A stretch of 64,000 nucleotides of DNA from Limnohabitans sp. T6-20 (GTDB lineage: Bacteria > Pseudomonadota > Gammaproteobacteria > Burkholderiales > Burkholderiaceae_C). Both the position numbers and the translations under genes were made by a program. The DNA lies in assembly GCF_003063505.1 (NCBI RefSeq), contig NZ_NERW01000001.1:984501-1048500 (forward strand), in the 5' to 3' direction. Positions 33,762-40,726 of this stretch are shown here, piece by piece. Within the stretch, counting starts at the first letter, position 1; each line of letters begins with the position of its first letter. The notes under the pieces were generated by a model that made no database searches, was not told the origin of the DNA, and saw only the letters and a program-made list of their open reading frames with translations.

Positions 33762-34772
33762 ATGAAATTGGCGACCTACAAAGACGGCTCACGCGACGGA
33801 CAACTAGTGGTGGTCTCGCGCGACCTGAGCACCGCTCATTATGCGACCGGCATCGCCAGCAAAATGCAGCAAGTGCTGGACGACTGGAACTTTCTGGCCC
33901 CCCAGCTGGAAGACCTTTACACCACGCTCAACCAGGGCAAATCGCGCCACGCATTTCCGTTTGACCCGGCGCAATGCATGGCCCCCTTGCCCCGCGCCTA
34001 CCAATGGGCCGACGGCTCGGCCTACCTCAACCACGTGGAGCTGGTCCGTGCGGCACGCAGCTCGGAAGTGCCCAGCAGCTTCTACACCGACCCGCTGATG
34101 TACCAGGGCGGCAGCGACGATCTTCTGGGTCCCTGCGATCCGGTGGTGTGTGCCAGCGAAGCCTTTGGCATCGACTTTGAAGCCGAGATCGCCGTCATCA
34201 CGGGTGACGTGCCCATGCAGACCAGTGCCGACGACGCCATCGAAGGCGTGCGCCTGATCATGCTGGCCAACGACGTGAGCCTGCGCAACCTGATCCCGAA
34301 CGAGTTGGCCAAAGGCTTTGGCTTTTTCCAGAGCAAACCCGCCACCGCCTTCAGCCCCGTGGCCGTGACCCCCGATGAGTTGGGCGAAGCCTGGCAAGGC
34401 GGCAGGGTGCACCTGACGCTGCAGTCCATCTGGAACGGCCGCAAGGTCGGCATGTGCGAAGCCGGCCCCGAGATGACCTTCCATTTCGGCCAGCTGATCG
34501 CCCACATCTGCAAAACCCGCAACGTGCGTGCCGGCTCCATCGTGGGCAGCGGCACCGTGAGCAACAAAAGCGTGGAAGTGAAAGGCAAACCCGAGTGGCC
34601 CAAGGGCTACAGCTGCATCGCCGAAAAACGCGCCATCGAAACCATCCTTGACGGCAAGCCCTCGACCGAATTCATGAAGTTCGGCGACACCATCCGCATT
34701 GAAATGAAGGGCTTGAACGGTGAGAGCTTGTTTGGGGCGATTGAACAGGAAGTCGTGCCGTTGGCTAGCTGA
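33762..34772 (+). CDS. Fumarylacetoacetate hydrolase family protein, 336 aa
   Basis: Bacterial FAH-type hydrolase, shorter than the 441-aa FahA at 20579. It starts MKLATYKDGSRDGQLVVVSR; YQGGSDDLLGP, the metal-ligand acids in GIDFEAEIAVITGDVP, MLANDVSLRNLIPNE and KGFGFFQSKPATAFSP identify the family. It probably cleaves fumarylacetoacetate or a related acylpyruvate in a homogentisate-type pathway. The maleylacetoacetate isomerase gene often found downstream is absent; a toxin gene converges on it, overlapping the last 8 bp. Confidence 0.88.
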   Translation: MKLATYKDGSRDGQLVVVSRDLSTAHYATGIASKMQQVLDDWNFLAPQLEDLYTTLNQGKSRHAFPFDPAQCMAPLPRAYQWADGSAYLNHVELVRAARSSEVPSSFYTDPLMYQGGSDDLLGPCDPVVCASEAFGIDFEAEIAVITGDVPMQTSADDAIEGVRLIMLANDVSLRNLIPNELAKGFGFFQSKPATAFSPVAVTPDELGEAWQGGRVHLTLQSIWNGRKVGMCEAGPEMTFHFGQLIAHICKTRNVRAGSIVGSGTVSNKSVEVKGKPEWPKGYSCIAEKRAIETILDGKPSTEFMKFGDTIRIEMKGLNGESLFGAIEQEVVPLAS

Positions 34773-35178
34773 GCCAAGGGTTCAAAACTGCCACGCCTGT
34801 CGGCTCAAAGTCCGACATGTTGCGTGTCACCACAGTGAATCTGTGCTCAATCGCTGTGGCCGCAATCATGGCGTCCCGGTCTGAACGTGGGTTGGGAATG
34901 TGCAGCCCCGCACACACGGGTGCGGTGTTTTCCGCAAAAGGCAAGATACGGCCCGCAAAAGCGGCGCGAACGCCGCCTAGCCAATGGCGCAAAGCGCTGC
35001 CCTGCGGCGGTGTTTTGCGCTCCAGCGCCTGAATGCCCAATTCCAACTCCAGCAGTGTGATGGCCGACAAAAACAGTTGGTTGCTGGGCTGGCCTGCGGC
35101 CCATTGGCGCACCGCCATGGAGGGGTTGGGCTTGCCTTGGCGCAGCTCGGAAATAACGTTGGTGTCCAGAACGAACAT
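34765..35178 (-). CDS. vapC: PIN-domain toxin, VapC family
   Basis: 137-aa PIN ribonuclease. The acidic site is present: Asp5 in FVLDTNVIS, Glu44 in TLLELELG, Asp100/Asp102 in PRSDRDAMIAATA and Asp123 near the C-terminus. It should cleave RNA, inhibiting translation unless bound by its antitoxin, encoded 9 bp upstream. Full length and apparently active. Its 3' end overlaps the convergent FAH gene by 8 bp. Confidence 0.9.
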   Translation of the reverse strand: MFVLDTNVISELRQGKPNPSMAVRQWAAGQPSNQLFLSAITLLELELGIQALERKTPPQGSALRHWLGGVRAAFAGRILPFAENTAPVCAGLHIPNPRSDRDAMIAATAIEHRFTVVTRNMSDFEPTGVAVLNPWLS

Positions 35179-35187
35179 GGATCGCCT

Positions 35188-35448
35188 TCAGTCCAAGCTT
35201 GCGGCTTGAATCTGAAGGCCCAGCTTGGGCGGATCGAAATCTATGCCTTCACCGCCCGGAATGCTGTCCATCATCTCCAGCAAAGAAGGTGCTGCCTTTC
35301 CGGCCATTCGGTAGTAGTCGTCGATTTTGAGCAATGCGAACGCGGGGCGCCCCCGGTCGGTGATGAACACGGGCCCATCCACGGCAGCGCGTTTGGCGGC
35401 GGACACATCGCGTGTGAAGTCGCGGCTTGAAAACGTGTGAATGCTCAT
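35188..35448 (-). CDS. Antitoxin, Phd/YefM family
   Basis: 86-aa antitoxin with a Phd/YefM DNA-binding N-terminus (FSSRDFTRDVSAAKRAAVDG, VFITDRGRPAFALLKIDDY) and a C-terminal toxin-neutralising tail (PPKLGLQIQAASLD). First gene of the TA pair, so it would autoregulate from the promoter just upstream. The ATG at 35448 is preferred; one at 35457 would add three residues. Confidence 0.88.
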   Translation of the reverse strand: MSIHTFSSRDFTRDVSAAKRAAVDGPVFITDRGRPAFALLKIDDYYRMAGKAAPSLLEMMDSIPGGEGIDFDPPKLGLQIQAASLD

Positions 35449-35477
35449 GGGCGCCACCTCTTGGATTTAATGTTTGT

Positions 35478-35505
35478 ATGTTACGACAATTGGTTGATTT
35501 GTCAA
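35478..35505 (-). promoter_or_regulatory. Candidate promoter/operator of the antitoxin-toxin pair
   Basis: On the minus strand TTGACA (35505-35500) and TAACAT (35483-35478) are spaced 16 bp. An inverted repeat GACAA...TTGTC lies across the spacer, a plausible binding site for the Phd-like antitoxin. Confidence 0.5.
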
Positions 35506-35544
35506 TGATGAGGGCGTGCTGTGCTGGATACCGTTCGAAGGCGT

Positions 35545-35604
35545 GAAGCGTAAAAAAGCCATTTACGCTTCACATATGAAGCGTAAATCCTTAGAATACG
35601 CTTC
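35545..35604 (+). promoter_or_regulatory. fic promoter with four GAAGCGTA half-sites
   Basis: Half-sites GAAGCGTA/TACGCTTC occur at 35545-35552 (+), 35564-35571 (-), 35578-35585 (+) and 35597-35604 (-), making two 27-bp inverted repeats with centres 33 bp apart. Within them TTCACA (35569-35574) and TAGAAT (35592-35597) form a 17-bp-spaced promoter. The predicted start is at about 35604-35606, on the fic ATG (35605), and no Shine-Dalgarno is present, so the mRNA appears leaderless. Confidence 0.7.
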
Positions 35605-36726
35605 ATGTACCTCTGGCAATCCCCCCAATGGCCTGAATTCCAGTTCGATTTAGTCGCGCTGCAACCGTTATTGGCCGCTGCACGCTATGCGCAAGGGCGT
35701 GCCATGGGACTGGCCAGTCATCTGCAACTGATGGACCTGGGCGCATTGGAACTGCAAGGCTGGGCCGACGAAGCCGTGGCCACGGCGCAGATCGAGGGCG
35801 AATTGCTGCAAGTCAATTCGGTGAGGGCCTCTGCCGCCCGGCGTTTGGGTCTGGCCGACGCCAAAGCGCTGGAGCGTGACGCACGCACCGAAGCCACACT
35901 CGACGTGCTGCAAGCGGCCATCGAACAAAGCCAGCAGCCGTTGAGCCACGACACCTTGTACGGCTGGCAAGCAGCCTTGTTCCCGACCGGGCGCAGCGGC
36001 ATCCAGAAAATCCGCACAGGCGCTTACCGCGACCACGCCGAACCCATGCAGATCGTTACGCCCCGCATGGGCAAGCCCGACATCGTGCATTACCAGGCCC
36101 CCGACTCGGACGAGGTGCACGCGCAGATGGCGCGGCTGATCGACTGGTTCAACAGCAGCCAGGGCCAAACCGATGGCTTGGTGCGCGCAGCGCTGGCGCA
36201 CCTGTGGCTGGAAGCCATTCACCCCTTTGAAGACGGCAATGGCCGCGTGGGTCGGGCCTTGGTCGAAATGACGCTGGCGCAAGACCTCAAAACCGACAAA
36301 CGCCTGTGGAGCTTGTCGCAGCAAATGTGGCTCGACAGGGCGGGCTATTACGCCCAACTGCAAGCGGCCACCGGCCAGGGCAACATGGATGTGACGCCTT
36401 GGGTGCAATGGTTTGTGGGATGTGTGCACAAAGCAGCCGATGCCACCTGGGACCACATGCAAGCGGCCATGCGCAAAACCCGCTTTTGGACCGAACTGCG
36501 CGAGCAACACCCGCAGCTCACGCCCACACAAACCAAGGCGATCAACAAGCTTTATGACGTGGGACCGGAAGGTTTTGTTAACGGCATCAGCACCGAGAAA
36601 TACGTGAACCTCTGCCGCGTGTCACGCGCTACGGCCTACCGTGAACTCACGGCGCTGTGCGAGATGGGGGTGTTGGTGCAGACGGGGACGGGGCGTGGGA
36701 CTCGGTATCAACTCATCCAGCACTGA
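35605..36726 (+). CDS. Fic-domain AMPylase-like protein with N-terminal inhibitory motif and C-terminal wHTH
   Basis: 373 aa. A DUF4172-like N-terminus (YLWQSPQWPEF) contains the class II inhibitory motif TAQIEG (Thr60, Glu64, Gly65), which normally blocks ATP binding. The Fic core has the complete catalytic HPFEDGNGRVGR (His206). The C-terminal 80 residues form a winged helix (VSRATAYRELTALCEMGVLV). Fic enzymes transfer AMP from ATP to protein hydroxyls. The wHTH probably binds the four half-sites upstream, giving autoregulation (inference). Confidence 0.92.
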   Translation: MYLWQSPQWPEFQFDLVALQPLLAAARYAQGRAMGLASHLQLMDLGALELQGWADEAVATAQIEGELLQVNSVRASAARRLGLADAKALERDARTEATLDVLQAAIEQSQQPLSHDTLYGWQAALFPTGRSGIQKIRTGAYRDHAEPMQIVTPRMGKPDIVHYQAPDSDEVHAQMARLIDWFNSSQGQTDGLVRAALAHLWLEAIHPFEDGNGRVGRALVEMTLAQDLKTDKRLWSLSQQMWLDRAGYYAQLQAATGQGNMDVTPWVQWFVGCVHKAADATWDHMQAAMRKTRFWTELREQHPQLTPTQTKAINKLYDVGPEGFVNGISTEKYVNLCRVSRATAYRELTALCEMGVLVQTGTGRGTRYQLIQH

Positions 36727-36753
36727 CAGGCCTGTGAGCGCGATCAGTGCTAG

Positions 36754-36894
36754 GGTGCTTCATATTTTGTAGATGATGGTCGGCAATTGCACATCACTTT
36801 CACCTTGCGCAGCTCCGCAGAATTGATCCGCGTGATTTCGGCTAGAGACATGCACAGAAAGGAGCGCAGTGTTTATGAACAAGCAGACAGCTAA
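36754..36894 (+). pseudogene. Remnant of a BrnT-type toxin gene
   Basis: This frame, open from just after a TAG at 36751 to the stop at 36892, encodes 46 residues with no usable start codon. It contains the BrnT C-terminal signature ELIRVISARDMHRKERSVYE preceded by GRQLHITFTL. A complete BrnT is about 90 aa, so the first half is missing. The end overlaps the intact brnA start as in functional brnTA operons, which identifies the relic. Confidence 0.72.
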
Positions 36895-37147
36895 ACAAGC
36901 CATCCCCAAGTTCCAGACCGAGGCGCAAGAACGCGCCTATTGGGAATCACATGACTCCACCACGCATGTGGACTGGAAAAAAGCGCAAAAGGTGAAACTG
37001 CCCAACTTGCGACCAACGACCAAAACCATTTCGTTGCGGCTGCCCCAGCACTTGCTCGACAGCATCAAGGTGGCGGCCAATGCTCGGGATGTGCCCTATC
37101 AGTCACTCATTAAGGTGTGGTTGCAAGAGAAGTTGCACAGTCGTTGA
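36875..37147 (+). CDS. brnA: BrnA/CopG-type antitoxin, orphan
   Basis: 90-aa BrnA-like antitoxin: acidic FQTEAQERAYWESHDSTTHV segment that in the family contacts the toxin, then a ribbon-helix-helix domain KTISLRLPQHLLDSIKVAAN and PYQSLIKVWLQEKL. RBS AAGGAG (36859-36864) lies 10 nt before the ATG. Its BrnT partner upstream survives only as a 3' fragment, so this antitoxin is an orphan that may persist as a repressor or to neutralise related toxins. Confidence 0.85.
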   Translation: MNKQTAKQAIPKFQTEAQERAYWESHDSTTHVDWKKAQKVKLPNLRPTTKTISLRLPQHLLDSIKVAANARDVPYQSLIKVWLQEKLHSR

Positions 37148-37194
37148 GGTGCGCTGGGGCATTCGCTTCAAGTGTCTTGGTCTTAACGCTCGCC

Positions 37195-38007
37195 TCACAG
37201 ATCAAACAGCGCAATTTCTGGCGCAGCACCCCAGCGCAGCGGCACGATAGATGTGCCCAAACCCTTCGACACATACAAGCGACAACCCGGTACATCGTAG
37301 AACCCTTCCACGAAGCGTCCGCTGCCCACGGGTCTGAAAGGTGCCCAACCACCCACGGTGATCTGACCGCCATGGGTGTGCCCCGACAGGCACAAGGAGA
37401 AGCGTTGTTGGCGCATCCGGCGGTTGACTTCGGGTGCATCAAAGAAACCAGGTGAGTGCTGAACAAGAACAGTCACATCGTCTGACATGGCAAGAGACAG
37501 CAGCCGTGCATCAGGTTGTCCGGCAGTGAAGTCGTCCAGTCCGATCAAATGGATTTTTCGTTCCCCTGATGTGAATGACACACGCTCATTGAGCAGGAAC
37601 CGACCATTGGGTTGATCTGCAAAAAGCGCAATCAATGCCGGGAAATCCACCCCGCTCCAGTGCTCCCAGTTGCCGGGCACGGCAACGACGGGTATGGAGC
37701 CCAGGGCCGCCAAAAAATCCTTCAGCACCGGCAGTGCATCGGCACGGTCTATGGCATCACCTGTGAGCACCACCAAATCAGGCTGCAGCGCCTGGACCTG
37801 AGTCACGATGACTTTCTCTTCCTCGCCAAAGCGCTGCAAGTGAAGGTCGGACAGTTGCATCACACGGAAGCTGATTGCTTGAGATGGTCCGCGCAAGTCG
37901 TGATGCGTGATTTCAAGGTCAGAACCGCTGCGCCAGAACAGGCCGAGTGCAATGAACAGGCCTGCGGCCAAAACCAGAGAAACAAACCAGATGGGCCGAG
38001 AAAACAT
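37195..38007 (-). CDS. Membrane-anchored metallophosphoesterase
   Basis: 270-aa calcineurin-like phosphoesterase, YkuE/LpxG-like. One N-terminal membrane helix (FVSLVLAAGLFIALGLFW) is followed by the dimetal motifs QLSDLHLQ, LTGDAIDR, PGNWEHW and LSGHTHGGQI. The third motif reads GNWEH rather than the standard GNHE/D. Such enzymes cut phosphate esters of lipids or nucleotides at the membrane. ATG 38007 is chosen; GTG 38052 would overlap the upstream gene. Confidence 0.85.
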   Translation of the reverse strand: MFSRPIWFVSLVLAAGLFIALGLFWRSGSDLEITHHDLRGPSQAISFRVMQLSDLHLQRFGEEEKVIVTQVQALQPDLVVLTGDAIDRADALPVLKDFLAALGSIPVVAVPGNWEHWSGVDFPALIALFADQPNGRFLLNERVSFTSGERKIHLIGLDDFTAGQPDARLLSLAMSDDVTVLVQHSPGFFDAPEVNRRMRQQRFSLCLSGHTHGGQITVGGWAPFRPVGSGRFVEGFYDVPGCRLYVSKGLGTSIVPLRWGAAPEIALFDL

Positions 38008-38027
38008 GCGCAGGTAAACCGTAACCG

Positions 38028-38603
38028 TCAGGTAGCGTGCACTGACAACCACCGATCCAGCAGCGGTCTCACATAGGCTTTGCCCAAGTCATGCCCGCCG
38101 TTGGGCACTACCGTGACTGGAATGCCTGTTAACCGGCCAAAGGCCTGCACGTTGGCTGGGATGCTTTGCCAGTCTTCTTCCCCGACATGAATTTCACAGC
38201 GGGCAGGTGCATTGAATTGCCCTGCCTCCGCCAGCGTTTTCAGCCGTTCTGGTCTTGGTGGCGAAAAACTGGTTCTGGCTTGTTCGTTCGTGAACTCGCC
38301 AACGATGGGCGACAGCAAAAGCACCCGGCCCACGAAAGATGGCATTTGGGTTTGCGCATGAAGGAACAGGTATGAGCCAAAGGAATTGCAGATCACCCGT
38401 GCCTGTTCATGCCAGAAATGGCTTTGCAGATCATCGACGATGGCCTGCACTTGTTCATCAAAAGGCAGTGCTCGGAAGTCGCCACGCGTTTCGCGCCCTG
38501 TGACATCGAAACCCCGATCCATCAGGCCTTGACCAAGACCGGTGGCTAACTGGCCACCGTGACCGGGGAGGTAGTAAATGGTGCGATTGGGGTTCGAGGG
38601 CAT
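38028..38603 (-). CDS. Alpha/beta-hydrolase-like protein
   Basis: 191 aa. Starts with an oxyanion-type YYLPGHGGQLATGLG; ARVICNSFGSYLFL supplies a nucleophile-elbow serine (N-S-F-G, a variant of GxSxG), and the C-terminal PNGGHDLGKAYV provides a His. This fits a small alpha/beta hydrolase or esterase of unknown substrate. It precedes the metallophosphoesterase by 20 bp and is probably co-transcribed. A GTG start at 38660 is possible; no clear ribosome-binding site decides. Confidence 0.68.
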   Translation of the reverse strand: MPSNPNRTIYYLPGHGGQLATGLGQGLMDRGFDVTGRETRGDFRALPFDEQVQAIVDDLQSHFWHEQARVICNSFGSYLFLHAQTQMPSFVGRVLLLSPIVGEFTNEQARTSFSPPRPERLKTLAEAGQFNAPARCEIHVGEEDWQSIPANVQAFGRLTGIPVTVVPNGGHDLGKAYVRPLLDRWLSVHAT

Positions 38604-38726
38604 GGGCGGATTGTGGATGATGGGTACTCTGTCAGTGACGCTTGCTGAAGAAATTTTCACTAATCAGTTTATTTCAGGGTTACTTTTCAAAGGCGGGGTA
38701 AAGGACGAAGAAAACGACATATGCAT

Positions 38727-38755
38727 CCAAGTGCTCACCATTCAGATGCACTTGG
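38727..38755. promoter_or_regulatory. Inverted repeat upstream of the ADP-ribosylglycohydrolase operon
   Basis: CCAAGTGC (38727-38734) and GCACTTGG (38748-38755) pair around a 13-nt spacer, 45 bp before the operon start. It could be an operator or a leader hairpin. No regulator gene lies next to it. Confidence 0.45.
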
Positions 38756-38799
38756 CATGAGATATCCGACAATGTCCCATACAGAGGAAGGTAACAGGC

Positions 38800-39603
38800 A
38801 TGCTCGGCACCGTAATTGGCGACATCATTGGCTCGGTTTACGAATTTAAAAACTACCGTAGCAAGGGCTTTGCCCCCCTGTTTCACAAGCAGGCGCACTT
38901 CACCGACGACACGGTTTGCACTGTGGCTATCGCCGATGCTCTGGTACGCGGTGCAGAGCCGCAGGGCACGTTGATCGACTGGTGCCGCAGCCATGCAGAA
39001 AATGGCGGCTGGGGCAAAAGCTTTGCTGAATGGTTCATGGATGACAACCCGCAGCCTTATGGCAGCTGGGGCAATGGCGCAGCCATGCGCATCAGCCCAG
39101 TAGGCTTGTTAGCCAGTAGCGAGGAAGATGCCATCGCCTGGTCTGATGCCGCCACGGCAATTACCCACAATCACCCAGATGGCATCGCCTCGGCCCGTGC
39201 CGTAGCGCTGAGCATTTATTGGGCAAGAGGCAAGGTAGACCCGCAAAGCATCGCCTCCCGCCTGACCGAACGTTTTGGCTATGACCTGAGCATCACGCCC
39301 GACGACATCCGCCCCACCTATGTACGTACTGAAAGTGCAGCAGGCTCGGTGCCACAGGCCATCGTCTGCGCCCTGCAAAGTACGAGCTACGAAGATGCCA
39401 TTCGCAACGCCGTATCCATCGGTGGCGACAGCGACACCATTGCAGCAATTACCGGCGGTATTGCAGAAGCACTGCATGGCCTGCCGCAAGAGATTGCCCT
39501 AGAAGGTTGGAAATTTTTGACGCCGGAAATGCGGCATGTGCTGCAGCAGTTGTATGCGGAATCCAACGCTGTTCGTCAATTGATTGCTGAGCAAAACAAA
39601 TGA
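38800..39603 (+). CDS. ADP-ribosylglycohydrolase (DraG-like)
   Basis: 267-aa all-alpha ARH/DraG fold. Dimetal-site motifs are intact: GTVIGDIIGSVYE, AHFTDDTVCTVAIA (Asp36, Asp37), NGAAMRISPVGLL and SIGGDSDTIAAITGG. It should remove ADP-ribose from proteins or nucleic acids, or hydrolyse free ADP-ribosyl compounds. First gene of a three-gene operon with ATGA overlaps, with GAGGAAGG before its ATG. No ADP-ribosyltransferase is visible nearby, so its substrate is unknown. Confidence 0.9.
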   Translation: MLGTVIGDIIGSVYEFKNYRSKGFAPLFHKQAHFTDDTVCTVAIADALVRGAEPQGTLIDWCRSHAENGGWGKSFAEWFMDDNPQPYGSWGNGAAMRISPVGLLASSEEDAIAWSDAATAITHNHPDGIASARAVALSIYWARGKVDPQSIASRLTERFGYDLSITPDDIRPTYVRTESAAGSVPQAIVCALQSTSYEDAIRNAVSIGGDSDTIAAITGGIAEALHGLPQEIALEGWKFLTPEMRHVLQQLYAESNAVRQLIAEQNK

Positions 39604-40391
39604 TGAAAATAGAGAAAAAATGTCTTGCCTATGCATCGACGCAGTCCATGGTCGAGGCGATTGTCTGCAGTGTTGATTTAAATGGTAATCCCGACACTCC
39701 GGATTCACGGGAGTCTTTCAAGGTGGGCGGTAAAGAACTGGAAGTCTTCAGTCATGGGCGGTCGTCAATCTCTTTTGGCCATGCTGTTATTGCTCCTGGA
39801 TTTAATCTGCAAAATAAATGGGTAATCTTGGTTCGTTCGCCGCATTACACGCATGAGGCTGAGTCTGAAGTAGTGTTGCGCAGGACATGGCAATCAATCT
39901 TGCGGTTGTGTGCTGAGACCCAAATTCAAAGTCTTGCCGTACCCGTGATTGGGGTTGGTTTATTTGAATTTCCCAGAGAAACGGCTGTAAATATTCTTGT
40001 TGAAGTGTTAACGCAGGACGCACTAGAACTGGCACCTGATTTGGAGTTGATACATGCTTGTTTACCTCTAAGTCACTTTGAACTGGATTTTGATGCGGCA
40101 ATGAAATTGAGTGAGCCAGCAGATCAGCGCCCGAGAACGGTTGAAGCCGCCGTCGAATGCCTGATGAAAGAAATGTCGAAATCGGCACTCAAGGACCTTA
40201 CAGCTTTGCCGGAAGATCAACTGCATCAAACCCATTACGGACTGGCAGCAGGCATTCGCAATGACATGCTGCATCAAAATCCTGCTCTCTACAAAGCTAC
40301 AGGCTGTAGGCACCGTGACGATGCTTCAAGCGTGATAGTCAGGGCCTTGTGGACGCATCTACAAAATAAAACTGAAACACTTCTGTCATGA
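39600..40391 (+). CDS. Degenerate macro domain fused to DUF6794
   Basis: 263 aa. The N-terminal about 165 residues align with macro domains: MVEAIVCSVD in place of the VDAIVNAAN strand, then GHAVIAPGF, WVILVRSPHY and IQSLAVPVIGVGLFEFP. The usual ADP-ribose-contacting Asn residues are replaced (CSVD for NAAN), so binding may be altered or lost. The C-terminal 85 residues match DUF6794 (TVEAAVECLMKEM, THYGLAAGIRNDM, DDASSVIVRALWTHL). The start overlaps the glycohydrolase stop, so the products are made together. Role unknown. Confidence 0.75.
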   Translation: MMKIEKKCLAYASTQSMVEAIVCSVDLNGNPDTPDSRESFKVGGKELEVFSHGRSSISFGHAVIAPGFNLQNKWVILVRSPHYTHEAESEVVLRRTWQSILRLCAETQIQSLAVPVIGVGLFEFPRETAVNILVEVLTQDALELAPDLELIHACLPLSHFELDFDAAMKLSEPADQRPRTVEAAVECLMKEMSKSALKDLTALPEDQLHQTHYGLAAGIRNDMLHQNPALYKATGCRHRDDASSVIVRALWTHLQNKTETLLS

Positions 40392-40639
40392 GTTTCCACA
40401 AAAAAGCACTGATCTCATTCGTGATCTTTCACATCGTCGTCACTTTGGGTGGCGTGCTTGCTGAAAAACTTCAAACGCATCCGGAGCCAACCAACGACCG
40501 AGACATGATTGCTCAAGGCGTCGGGCTTTATGTGTGGGTACTGTTCACTGTAGTGATGTCGTTTATCGGACTTGGTGTTGCCTATTTGACCCGGGGAATT
40601 GTGAAATTGGTTGGCCGCATGCGTAAACCTAAGTTCTGA
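40388..40639 (+). CDS. Small two-helix membrane protein
   Basis: 83 aa with two predicted membrane helices (about 9-26, LISFVIFHIVVTLGGVLA, and about 47-70, GLYVWVLFTVVMSFIGLG) and a basic C-terminus RMRKPKF. No family recognised. Its ATG overlaps the macro-DUF6794 stop by 4 bp, making it the third gene of the operon and a possible membrane partner or effector of the ADP-ribose-related proteins. Confidence 0.75.
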   Translation: MSFHKKALISFVIFHIVVTLGGVLAEKLQTHPEPTNDRDMIAQGVGLYVWVLFTVVMSFIGLGVAYLTRGIVKLVGRMRKPKF

Positions 40640-40726
40640 TCGCAACAATCAAGAGAGCAAACAAGCATGCTGCAATCAGCCAACGGCTTCCACGCTGGTG
40701 CGCATGTCACGGCATGGTGAAAACTA

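Noticed and set aside
35605..36726. Fic protein as the toxin of a Doc/Phd pair with the antitoxin at 35188.
   Set aside because: The Phd-like gene is directly followed by a VapC gene on the same strand, and Fic carries its own inhibitory motif and promoter on the other strand.
36754..36894. An intact small toxin gene upstream of brnA.
   Set aside because: The frame has no start codon and follows a TAG; only the C-terminal half of BrnT is present, so it was called a pseudogene.
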